Source: Thermoplasmata archaeon
GTDB taxonomy: Archaea; Thermoplasmatota; Thermoplasmata; Thermoplasmatales; GCA-001856825
Length of the DNA stretch: 31,226 bases
Reading direction: 5' to 3'
Assembly: GCA_021831005.1 (NCBI GenBank)
Contig: JAKBNO010000054.1
Location: 1-31,226 of the forward strand
The translations under genes were made by a program, and so were the position numbers. This document shows, in pieces, positions 23,373 to 31,149 of this stretch (positions within the stretch are counted from its first letter, which is position 1; every line of letters begins with the position of its first letter). Under the pieces are notes generated by a model. That model saw only the letters and a list, made by a program, of their open reading frames with translations, was not told the DNA's origin and ran no database searches.

Positions 23373-23543
23373 TCAAGTTGCAAGAATAGAGAATGCAAAT
23401 ATCACGAATCCTGCTGCCACCATTCCCACTATTCCCGTCTTGGTTATGTCGGTAACTTTGAACAACACTCCGGCAATTTCCATGATGAAAATACCTAGGA
23501 AGAAGAGCGGGTATCTGTATCTGGTGGGAAGTATCTTCAGCAT
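23373..23543 (-). CDS. Small membrane protein, 56 aa, last gene of the Sdh1-like operon
   Basis: A short frame from ATG 23543 to TGA 23373, starting 3 bases after the stop of the 239-aa anchor gene, with GTGATC as a possible ribosome site. The peptide opens MLKILPTRYRYPLF and has two hydrophobic helices (about residues 13-27 and 38-55) joined by a short polar turn (KVTDITKTG). Size, hydrophobicity, spacing and the T-run after it make it a convincing gene. I know no family for it; a small anchor or stabilising subunit of the neighbouring complex II is the obvious inference. Confidence 0.65.
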   Translation of the reverse strand: MLKILPTRYRYPLFFLGIFIMEIAGVLFKVTDITKTGIVGMVAAGFVIFAFSILAT

Positions 23544-23546
23544 CGA

Positions 23547-24266
23547 TCACAACCCCGCATGGATGAGCACGATGTTAGGGATCACTCCGCCGATCATTCC
23601 TCTTATGAACAGGTCGACGAACACGAACATTATCAGACTCGTCCAGGCAATTGCCTCGTGATGGCCGTTGAGCCTTGACTGCAGCCTGTAAAGTGAATTC
23701 TTTTTGTTCTGGTTTGCAGGGCAGTTGACGCAGTCCTTGTAGCCGCCTATGAGGTGTCTCACCGAGTGACAGGAGAATGTATAGGTTGTGACGGCAACTG
23801 CGTTGACCGCGAGTATGATTGTTCCCAGAGTCACTGTGATAGCACCGGAGTAAACAATTGAAACGTAAACGTCATAGAAGAAGAATGGAAGGATTGCCCA
23901 TGCCGTGTACATGAAGTACCTATGTACATTTTCCACTCGGAAGAATCCTGTCTCACCACTGTATCCTCTCTTCTTTGAATCGAGTCTGACGTCGGTTGCG
24001 CAGCTGTTCGGATGATTGAAGAGGTGTCTGTGGTAATCCTTTCTGTAGGCATAGCAAGTCAGTCTGAAGAGAACCACCAGTGGAAGTATCAGGACCGTAG
24101 GCGTATAAAATGGATCGGTCAGTCCATCGAATACTGGAACTTTGTAAAGCAGTATCAGCACCGTACCCAGGATGGATATCATGACGAATGACCAGAACCT
24201 CCAGTTCGGTTCAAGGAATTCCGGCGGTATCAGGTGCCTGAGGGAAGTATCGCTCGCCGCTCTCAT
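23547..24266 (-). CDS. Sdh1-type (type F) complex II membrane anchor, probable Rieske-type cluster site
   Basis: A 239-aa protein with five hydrophobic helices (about 24-45, 55-74, 117-138, 141-164, 204-224). It resembles the single membrane subunit of actinobacterial Sdh1: FRLTCYAYRKDYHRHLF (about 67-83), SGETGFFRVENVHRYF (about 103-118) and TFSCHSVRHLIGG (about 163-175) are the family blocks. In the mycobacterial enzyme this subunit holds a membrane-embedded Rieske-type [2Fe-2S] cluster instead of haem. Candidate ligands here are Cys71, His115, Cys166, His167, His171 and His203; I cannot say which four. An extra CVNC (179-182) is also present. ATG 24266 overlaps the FeS gene by 4 bp, with GGAGGG upstream. 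Confidence 0.75.
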   Translation of the reverse strand: MRAASDTSLRHLIPPEFLEPNWRFWSFVMISILGTVLILLYKVPVFDGLTDPFYTPTVLILPLVVLFRLTCYAYRKDYHRHLFNHPNSCATDVRLDSKKRGYSGETGFFRVENVHRYFMYTAWAILPFFFYDVYVSIVYSGAITVTLGTIILAVNAVAVTTYTFSCHSVRHLIGGYKDCVNCPANQNKKNSLYRLQSRLNGHHEAIAWTSLIMFVFVDLFIRGMIGGVIPNIVLIHAGL

Positions 24267-25012
24267 GCCTTCGCCCTCCTTTGTTTTCTTGACCTCAAGA
24301 ACATCGCAATGGGGTCGTATGAAATGTTGACAGCCCTCTCCTTCTCCGGAATTATTGCATTATCAGTAATGTGTATCTCCTCAGGGCACACTTCGCTGCA
24401 ACACTTCGTGATGTTGCAATACCCAAGCCCCGCATCCTTGTTCATGAACTCGGATCGGTTCAAGGTGTCCAGTGGATGCATGTCAAGCGAGGCAGCCTTC
24501 ACGACGTGTCTGGGTCCGAAGTAGTCTGTGCTGTGGTCTCTTATGACGTGACAGACATCCTGACACAGGAAACATTCTATGCACTTCTTGAATTCCTTCG
24601 ACCTCTCTATATCTACCTGTGATATTCTCCATGGTTTTTCCAGGCCTTCCTTTGGGGTGAATTTCGGGATCTTCTTCAGGAGTGCCCAGTTTTCAGACAC
24701 ATCGGTCACCACATCCTTTATGAGCGGGAATGCCGCCATCGGTGCGACCTTGATCTTGTCCCCCTTCAATGAGTCCACCCTGGTCTTGCACATCAGAGAT
24801 GGCTTGTGGTTAATCTCCGCAGAGCAAGAGCCGCATTTCCCAGCACTGCAATTCCACCTGAGAGACATGCTCGGGTCTAGGTGTCTCTCGATGTACTTCA
24901 TTGCATCGAGGACGACCATTCCATCTTCTCTTGGAACATCATAATCGACATACTTCCCCTCCTTTTCAACGGCAGGGTCTCTTCTGAAAACGCTCACCTT
25001 TACAGTATCCAT
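24263..25012 (-). CDS. sdhB2: Sdh1-type complex II iron-sulfur subunit
   Basis: A 249-aa FeS protein. Cys55, 60, 63 and 75 fit the [2Fe-2S] site (CSAGKCGSC...C); Cys144, 147, 150 and 154 and Cys199, 205 and 209 fit the two other clusters, with an extra Cys204 in CNITKCCSEVCPEEI. The residue after Cys154 is His, where Pro is usual. The segment EEIHITDNAIIPEKER closely resembles actinobacterial Sdh1 FeS subunits. It would link the flavoprotein to the five-helix anchor. Its ATG shares a base with the flavoprotein stop (TGATG); GAGGTG precedes it. Confidence 0.9.
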   Translation of the reverse strand: MDTVKVSVFRRDPAVEKEGKYVDYDVPREDGMVVLDAMKYIERHLDPSMSLRWNCSAGKCGSCSAEINHKPSLMCKTRVDSLKGDKIKVAPMAAFPLIKDVVTDVSENWALLKKIPKFTPKEGLEKPWRISQVDIERSKEFKKCIECFLCQDVCHVIRDHSTDYFGPRHVVKAASLDMHPLDTLNRSEFMNKDAGLGYCNITKCCSEVCPEEIHITDNAIIPEKERAVNISYDPIAMFLRSRKQRRAKA

Positions 25013-26760
25013 CAGTACACCTCTTGCGGTACAATTTTCTTTAACTCATCTGGTATTTTCGGGACTTCTCTCCATTCCAGTTTCATTCCATCCTCTCCCT
25101 TCTTGTAAATTATGTTCTTTCTCATATCTGGATTTTTTTTCGGGAAATCGCTTCTTGCGTGAGCACCTCTGCTCTCCTTCCTTTGCAATGCTCCTCTGAC
25201 TATCGCTTCTGAAGCGGTTAGCATTGAGGGCAGTTCCAACGCCTGAAGCAGTCCCTTGTTGTACTTCAGTCCTCCTTGGACTGCGGCCGTTTTGGAATCC
25301 TCCTTTAGATCCAGTATCACTTTCAGCGCTTTCTTGAGCGCCTCTTCGTTTCTGATTATTCCAACGTTGTCGCTCATATTTTCTTCCAGACTGGCGCCTA
25401 TATCGTAAGGGTTGGTTCCATTACTATTCGTCAACGATTTCACCCTTTCAATTTCTCTTATGACATCAGATTCTGCAAAATTTCCCAGAGATACCGTTTT
25501 GGAAAAGGACGAAGCACCATCTCCGCTTCTCTTACCAAACACGAGAATGTCTGCTAGTGAATTCCCGCCAAGTCTGTTTGCACCGTGGAGTCCGCTGGCA
25601 ACTTCACCCGAAGCGAAGAGTCCGGGCACATTGGTAGCCGTCGTCTCGGGGTCGACCTTTATTCCACCCATCTGATAGTGGACGGTGGGTGCAACCTCCA
25701 TCTTTTCTTTCGTTATGTCGACACCGGCAAAGTCCAGGAATTGTTTGTACATGCTAGGCAATTTTTTCTTTATGAAGTCGGATCCCTTGTGGGTTATATC
25801 CAGGTAAACTCCGCCATGCGGCGTACCTCTTCCAGCCATGATCTCCGCGTAGTTTGCCCTGGCTACGATATCCCTCGCATCCAGTTCCATTTTCTTCGGA
25901 GAATATTGTTGCATGAACCTTTCTCCTTTGGAGTTCAGCAGAATTCCTCCCTCACCTCTGACACCCTCGGTGACCAACAATCCCTTCACTCCAGGTGGGT
26001 ACACCATACCGGTAGGGTGAAACTGTATCATTTCCATATCCATCAGTTCGGCACCTGCCTCGTAGGCGAGTCCGAGCCCGTCTCCAGTTGATTCCCAGGA
26101 ATTGGACGTGACCTTGTATATCCTGCCGCATCCTCCAGTCGCAATTATGACTGCCTTGGACATGAAAAGATAGAATTCTCCCGTGTTGAGTTTCAGACCG
26201 ATGGCACCGGCGACCCTATTTCCATCCTTGAGTAGTTTTGTCACATACATTTCGTCGAAGAATTTGATGTCCCTGTGAAGTATCTGGTCTTCCAGCGTCT
26301 TGATGATTTCAAGACCCGTTCTGTCGCCGACGTGGCACAGTCTCCTGTAAGTGTGTGCTCCAAATGCCCTCTGCATGATGGTCCCCTCTGGTGTCCTGTC
26401 GAAGAGAGCACCATACTCTTCCAGTTCCCTGACCCTGTCGGGTGCTTCCTTTGCCAACAACTCCGCCATCCTGTAGTTTGAGATGTAAACACCCTCCTCC
26501 ATTGTGTCGGCAAAATGGGTTTCCCAACTGTCTTTCGAATCAACATTTGCAAGTGCTGCCGCGATTCCTCCCTCGGCCATGACCGTGTGTGCCTTCCCCA
26601 GGAGTGACTTGGATAGTAATGTCACGCTAGATCCGGAATCGAACGCGGAAATTGCAGCCCTCATTCCTGCCCCTCCGGCTCCTATGATAAGGACGTCCGT
26701 TTCGTGTTTAATGAATTGTGCATTCATAATTTCATCAAGCTCGATTGGTTGTTCGCTCAT
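25012..26760 (-). CDS. sdhA2: Sdh1-type succinate dehydrogenase/fumarate reductase flavoprotein subunit
   Basis: A 582-aa flavoprotein. GAGGAGMRA binds the FAD dinucleotide, and His58 in LLGKAHTVMAEGG is the covalent FAD site. Then QFHPTGM, EGVRGEGGILLN, HYQMGGI and KESRGAHARSDFP make the active site. Stretches such as MAELLAKEAPDRVRELEEYG and HVGDRTGLEIIKTL are characteristic of the actinobacterial Sdh1 flavoproteins. ATG 26760 is only about 16 bp from the nearest TATA box, so the start may instead be ATG 26727 (571 aa) or transcription may begin at an upstream AT element. First gene of the second complex II operon. Succinate oxidation or fumarate reduction cannot be distinguished. Confidence 0.92.
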   Translation of the reverse strand: MSEQPIELDEIMNAQFIKHETDVLIIGAGGAGMRAAISAFDSGSSVTLLSKSLLGKAHTVMAEGGIAAALANVDSKDSWETHFADTMEEGVYISNYRMAELLAKEAPDRVRELEEYGALFDRTPEGTIMQRAFGAHTYRRLCHVGDRTGLEIIKTLEDQILHRDIKFFDEMYVTKLLKDGNRVAGAIGLKLNTGEFYLFMSKAVIIATGGCGRIYKVTSNSWESTGDGLGLAYEAGAELMDMEMIQFHPTGMVYPPGVKGLLVTEGVRGEGGILLNSKGERFMQQYSPKKMELDARDIVARANYAEIMAGRGTPHGGVYLDITHKGSDFIKKKLPSMYKQFLDFAGVDITKEKMEVAPTVHYQMGGIKVDPETTATNVPGLFASGEVASGLHGANRLGGNSLADILVFGKRSGDGASSFSKTVSLGNFAESDVIREIERVKSLTNSNGTNPYDIGASLEENMSDNVGIIRNEEALKKALKVILDLKEDSKTAAVQGGLKYNKGLLQALELPSMLTASEAIVRGALQRKESRGAHARSDFPKKNPDMRKNIIYKKGEDGMKLEWREVPKIPDELKKIVPQEVY

Positions 26761-26770
26761 CGTCTGAAGT

Positions 26771-26810
26771 GATATAAATCTTTAGCGATGTTGACCTTAT
26801 TTAGTTTACT
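26771..26810 (-). promoter_or_regulatory. Promoter region of the Sdh1-like operon
   Basis: Minus strand shows TTTATATC (26771-26778) and, further up, TAAACTAAATAAGG (26795-26808). The second matches 12 of 14 positions of TATACTAAATAGGG in front of the other sdh operon. Which one is the working TATA box is not decidable from sequence. Confidence 0.4.
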
Positions 26811-26841
26811 TCACCAATTGAAAAGTGACAAAATCTGTCCT

Positions 26842-27780
26842 CTAGATCGCTGCGAAATCTATCCTGTTCTTTCTCCTATCCTTGCTCAACAACACTATTC
26901 TCGAATCTTCCCTTTCCCCACCAAAATCATAGTTCATGTATCCATTCAACCTCGATGAGAATTCCCTAATGTCTTCGTGGGAAGGCATGTTGTTGATCGT
27001 CAACCTGTTCCTGGACCCTCCAACGTGCACGTATCCTTTGCTCTCGATGAAATCGGGGTCCGCTTTCTTGTCCAGCCTGTAGTATTCCTCTATGTACCCA
27101 AGATTGACGTTCTTCACAAGGGTGTGTCTTATCACGGTTCTCGTCTTCAGCGAAGGTAGCATTTCGAGTGTTCTGTTCAATCTCTCCCAGGAATCCTTGT
27201 AGATCGGGTTGAGCGTCTCCTTGAAAATTTTCTCATTCGGTGCTGCTACCGTGACATAAAGTTGTGTCGGGAGCACCTTAAGTTTTTCGAGTGCATCTGG
27301 CTGAGTGCCGTTTGTAACGACGAAAGTTGAAATGTGTCTCTCCTTTGCTTCCCTCAGGAGGTCGTCCAGTTTCCCGTACAGAGTGGGCTCGCCGGTGAGT
27401 GAGATGGCCATGTGCTTCGGCTGCTGTGCATCGAGCCATTTCTTCATGTTTGTCCTCGAATCTCCCTTGAAACCAGTGAGCAGTAGTCTCTGTGCTTGGA
27501 TCGATCCTTCCAGGATATCCTCAGCTTCGTCTTCCTCGGGGATCTTTGCACCTTCCCAGCCCTGCGACCTCCAGCAGAAAGTGCAGTTCTCCGAGCACCA
27601 GTCAACGGATGGCGTCATCTGAACGCACCTGTGACTCTCTATCCCGTAGAAAGTATTCTTGTAGCATGGCCTGTTGTAATACAGGTCCTGCCTTACCCAA
27701 TGGCAGAGCTTTACTCCAGAGTGGTTACCCACTATCTTGTATCCCTGCTTTTCCAATGCCTTCTTCTTGACTTCATCCAT
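26842..27780 (-). CDS. taw1: tRNA 4-demethylwyosine synthase (radical SAM, Taw1/TYW1)
   Basis: Makes the tricyclic base at G37 of tRNA-Phe from N1-methylguanosine and pyruvate. The 312-aa protein has the radical SAM motif CSENCTFC (Cys62, 66, 69) and three further Cys at 26, 39 and 52, exactly the positions that hold the second [4Fe-4S] cluster in the Methanocaldococcus enzyme as I recall it. SLTGEPTLYGKL is the SAM-binding Gly-rich strand, and YVHVGGSRNRL lies near the C-terminus. It has no flavodoxin domain, as in other archaea. The 5' end overlaps trmI by 8 bp, so both tRNA-modifying genes are co-transcribed. Confidence 0.93.
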   Translation of the reverse strand: MDEVKKKALEKQGYKIVGNHSGVKLCHWVRQDLYYNRPCYKNTFYGIESHRCVQMTPSVDWCSENCTFCWRSQGWEGAKIPEEDEAEDILEGSIQAQRLLLTGFKGDSRTNMKKWLDAQQPKHMAISLTGEPTLYGKLDDLLREAKERHISTFVVTNGTQPDALEKLKVLPTQLYVTVAAPNEKIFKETLNPIYKDSWERLNRTLEMLPSLKTRTVIRHTLVKNVNLGYIEEYYRLDKKADPDFIESKGYVHVGGSRNRLTINNMPSHEDIREFSSRLNGYMNYDFGGEREDSRIVLLSKDRRKNRIDFAAI

Positions 27781-28495
27781 TCAGGTTGACACCCACCCCC
27801 GAAACGATGAATCCGGTGTGATACAGAAACGACGTTTCGGGTCTCATTCCCATGGCGCTGAGCTTGATGGGAACATCGATGAGTTCATGGACACTGACTA
27901 AAAAACCCTTGTTTATTAGAAATCGCGAAAATCTCTCGGCCTGCGAGTACGTCGGAAGAGTGGAAGCTATCTTCTTTGTCCCCGTGAGTTTCACATCTAG
28001 GAAATTCCATGGTTCTGGGTTGTCAATGAATATGCTCTCATACTCATCGAAGTTCGCTTCCCTTCCATCTTTGTTATTAGCTTCTATCAGACCTTCCACA
28101 TCGAACCTCTTGATGTTCCTCTTCATGAGTTGAAAGTAATCTTCGTCAAGCTCGTAGCTCACTATCTTTATTTTGTACATCAGGGCAGCCAGGATGGAAA
28201 AACCTCCAGCTCCCCCTCCGATCTCGAGCATCCTCGGGACGAATGGGAGATCGAGATCGTAGGATATCGATATGGCGTCCTTCGGCAGTACTATCTGCGG
28301 CCCTCTTTCTATGGAGGACGAAACGTCATTCAAAGTGGATCTTCTCGTCCTGAACCTCCTCGACCCTATCTCTATTTCTTCAGACGATATTGGGAATTTA
28401 GACGTGTCCAGGTTCCCCAAATCTCTTACGTAAAGCAGACCAGCCCTGTCAGAGAATGAATATACCTCTCCATCGTTGTAAAGAGTGACAAGCAC
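27773..28495 (-). CDS. trmI: tRNA (adenine-57/58-N1) methyltransferase
   Basis: A 240-aa SAM-dependent methyltransferase of the TrmI family. SSIERGPQIVLPKDAISI (about 59-76) is the family signature linking the small N-terminal domain to the catalytic fold. EIGGGAGGFS (about 92-101) binds SAM and FIDNPEPWNFL is the motif IV region, where most members have D-x-P-E-P-W. It methylates A58, and in archaea often A57, in the T loop of tRNAs. The start is GTG 28495, about 23 bp from the AT element shared with alaS. Confidence 0.9.
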   Translation of the reverse strand: MLVTLYNDGEVYSFSDRAGLLYVRDLGNLDTSKFPISSEEIEIGSRRFRTRRSTLNDVSSSIERGPQIVLPKDAISISYDLDLPFVPRMLEIGGGAGGFSILAALMYKIKIVSYELDEDYFQLMKRNIKRFDVEGLIEANNKDGREANFDEYESIFIDNPEPWNFLDVKLTGTKKIASTLPTYSQAERFSRFLINKGFLVSVHELIDVPIKLSAMGMRPETSFLYHTGFIVSGVGVNLNG

Positions 28496-28512
28496 AAATT
28501 GAGCAGAACAAA

Positions 28513-28523
28513 GAATTTAAAAT
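28513..28523. promoter_or_regulatory. Shared TATA element between trmI and alaS
   Basis: GAATTTAAAAT lies exactly midway between GTG 28495 (trmI, minus) and GTG 28542 (alaS, plus), about 23-24 bp from each. Both genes then have leaderless GTG starts. It is the only AT box in the 46-bp gap. Confidence 0.55.
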
Positions 28524-28541
28524 AGTTATTCTTCCTCCATT

Positions 28542-31127
28542 GTGTCTGGTCAAGAAGAGGCAATTGGATATCTCAGGGACAATGGGTATGAGAGGAAGAG
28601 CTGCACCAAGTGCGGGAAAGTATTCTGGACCATAGACCCGAAGAGACAGACCTGCGGGGAGATTCCCTGCGATCCTTATTCGTTCATTGGAAACCCACCC
28701 ACAAGAAAGAAGTATTCGCTTGAAGAAATGAGGGAGGATTTCCTATCGTTCTTCGAGAAGTTGGGTCACAAGAGGGTCAACAGGTACCCGATCGTGGCCC
28801 GGTGGAGGGAAGACGTCTATCTCGTAAACGCTAGCATTTATGATTTCCAGCCGCACGTGACTTCCGGTAATGTTCCCCCACCAGGGAACCCCCTCGTTAT
28901 TTCGCAGCCCTGCATAAGGACGGTAGATCTCGATAACGTGGGAAAGACGGGAAGGCACACTTCGGTGTTCGAAATGGGTGGTGCTAAAGCATTCAATTTC
29001 CCAGGAAAAGAGGTCTACTGGAAAGATAGGACCGTAGAACTCGCACTCCAATTCCTTGAACATCTCGGAGTGAACAAATTGGAAATAGTCTTCACGGAGA
29101 AACCCTGGGCTGGAGGCGGTAATGCAGGTTCTTCCATGGAAGTGATGGTGAGAGGTCTGGAGGTTGCAACTCTCGTGTTCATGGACATGGTGGAGGTACC
29201 AGACGGCGATGTGGAGATCGATGGAATAAAGTACAGAAAAATGGAGAACAGAATTGTCGATACCGGATACGGGATCGAAAGACTCACTTGGCTGTCGCAA
29301 GGGACTGACACCGTTTTCGAAGCCCTCTATCCGGAAATGGTCGGGAATCTGATGAGGGAGATCGAGCTCGAGAGACCCAACTTCCTGAGGGAATTCATTA
29401 ATGCATATGCTGCGGAGGACGGTTCGGAGGTAAGTTTCCTCAAGTCTCTTGATGATACCAGCAGGACGAGCCTGGACAGACTCTCCAACATCTACATTCT
29501 TGCAGACCACACGAGGGCAATCACGATACTACTCTACGATGGGCTCGTCCCATCAAATTCTAAAGCGGGTTACGTGCTGAGAATGATGATAAGGAGGGCA
29601 CTGCTCGCTAGAAAAAAAATAGGAATTCAAACCGAACTCTGGGATCTGATAGAGAGTCAGAAGGACAGGTTCAAGGATATACTAGATCTGCGACTCGAGA
29701 GTTCCGCAAGAGAGATAGTGAAACTTGAAGTGGAAAGGTTTGACGAACTGTTGGGAAGAGGGGACAGCCTGGTTAAGAAATATTCCAAGGATGGAGAAAT
29801 CGGTCCAGAGCAAGTTCTGCTGCTCTTCGAGTCCAATGGTCTGCCGATCGAATACGTCAGGGAGAGGTGCGAAGCCATGGGCATCAAATTCCCGGAGAAG
29901 CTAGTAAAGACGAAAGGGTTCAACAACATTCGAAGAGAACCGAAGAAGAAAGAGGAGGTTCTCAAGAACAAATATCCCGAAACAGAAAAGTCATATTACG
30001 TCGACGAAAGGATACTCGAATTCAACAGCAAGGTCATTGGAATAGAAGGGAATTCCGTAGTTCTGGAAAACACGTACTTCTATCCCGAGGGAGGAGGACA
30101 GCCTTCAGACCACGGAATATTGATGATCTCTGGCAAGAAGGCAACAGTCAAAGATGTCAAGCTGGTCGACAATGTGATCATTCACGAAGTTGAAGACTCG
30201 GACGGGATAAGAGTGGGGGAGAATGCGCACGGAATGGTCGGTAAGGACAGAAGGAAGCGACTGATGCAGAGCCACACTGCCACCCACATAATTCTTTCAT
30301 CCATCAGGGATGTGTTGGGTCCGCACATATGGCAGGCCGGAGCACAGAAGGACGAGAGAGTCAGTAGGTTGGACGTGACTCATTTCAAGGACATCTCCAA
30401 GGAAGAGATTGCCAGTATTGAGGAAAGAGCAAACGAGATAATCCGGATGAATCTACCGCTCCACAAGGAGTTTGTAAACAGGGACTTGGCGGAAATCAAT
30501 TTTGGCTTTACCCTGTACCAGGGTGGCATTCCTGCTGGCAACAAGCTAAGGCTGGTGGAAATACCTGGGATTGACGCCGAAGGCTGTGGTGGAACTCACC
30601 TCGATTATACCGGAGAGGTTGGATTCATCAAGATAGTGAGGGTCGAGAGAGTACAGGATGGAATAATGAGGTTCCACTTTGCTTCGGGTAGATCTGCCGT
30701 TGAGTATTCAAATTCACAGAGCAACAACTTGATGGAGATAAGGGAGAGGCTCGGCGAGGATCCCATGAAGACATTTGAGTCCATGAGCCGTACACTCGAG
30801 GAGACAAGGAAGGCCATCGAGTCTGGTTTCGGATATGCGGAAGTCAAATTAGGAGAAAGGAAGCTGAAAATTTTCGACGTACACGAATCCATCGCAGAAT
30901 CCATTTCCAGAAGTCTCGCAGCATCGTCAGGAGTAGTAATTTCGAGAGAGAAGATACGGATCGCTTCTTCTTACCAGGACGTCTCAGCTCTAGACATCAT
31001 GCACATCCTCGAGGAAAGGGGGTTTGTAAAGGGTGGCGGGAACCTGAATTATGCTCAAGGAAAAGTATTAAAGCAAAATCTAAGTCTGGAAGACTTAGTA
31101 GAGGCGATTTCCAATAGCAGCAGTTGA
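28542..31127 (+). CDS. alaS: Alanyl-tRNA synthetase, archaeal type
   Basis: Charges tRNA-Ala. The 861-aa protein opens with the archaeal N-terminal Cys-rich extension (SCTKCGKVFW), followed by the class II catalytic core (SQPCIRTVDLDNVGKTGRHT, FEMGGAKAF, and the GNAGSSMEV region). The editing domain has SHTATHI (HxxxH) and GCGGTHLDYTGEVG. The C-terminal C-Ala domain is shorter than in many archaea, with a DHH-type ending (FVKGGGNLNYAQG). The start is GTG 28542, set by the TATA element about 24 bp upstream and the absence of a ribosome site. Confidence 0.95.
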   Translation: MSGQEEAIGYLRDNGYERKSCTKCGKVFWTIDPKRQTCGEIPCDPYSFIGNPPTRKKYSLEEMREDFLSFFEKLGHKRVNRYPIVARWREDVYLVNASIYDFQPHVTSGNVPPPGNPLVISQPCIRTVDLDNVGKTGRHTSVFEMGGAKAFNFPGKEVYWKDRTVELALQFLEHLGVNKLEIVFTEKPWAGGGNAGSSMEVMVRGLEVATLVFMDMVEVPDGDVEIDGIKYRKMENRIVDTGYGIERLTWLSQGTDTVFEALYPEMVGNLMREIELERPNFLREFINAYAAEDGSEVSFLKSLDDTSRTSLDRLSNIYILADHTRAITILLYDGLVPSNSKAGYVLRMMIRRALLARKKIGIQTELWDLIESQKDRFKDILDLRLESSAREIVKLEVERFDELLGRGDSLVKKYSKDGEIGPEQVLLLFESNGLPIEYVRERCEAMGIKFPEKLVKTKGFNNIRREPKKKEEVLKNKYPETEKSYYVDERILEFNSKVIGIEGNSVVLENTYFYPEGGGQPSDHGILMISGKKATVKDVKLVDNVIIHEVEDSDGIRVGENAHGMVGKDRRKRLMQSHTATHIILSSIRDVLGPHIWQAGAQKDERVSRLDVTHFKDISKEEIASIEERANEIIRMNLPLHKEFVNRDLAEINFGFTLYQGGIPAGNKLRLVEIPGIDAEGCGGTHLDYTGEVGFIKIVRVERVQDGIMRFHFASGRSAVEYSNSQSNNLMEIRERLGEDPMKTFESMSRTLEETRKAIESGFGYAEVKLGERKLKIFDVHESIAESISRSLAASSGVVISREKIRIASSYQDVSALDIMHILEERGFVKGGGNLNYAQGKVLKQNLSLEDLVEAISNSSS

Positions 31128-31149
31128 TCTGATATCGATTCGTTCTGCC

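Noticed and set aside
23365..23550. 61-codon minus-strand ORF at the end of the Sdh1-like operon
   Set aside because: Polar, Ser/Arg/His-rich product in another frame from the 56-aa two-helix protein, which has better spacing and operon fit.
28743..29510. 255-codon minus-strand ORF inside alaS
   Set aside because: Long, but wholly antisense to the conserved catalytic core of alaS and without signals of its own.
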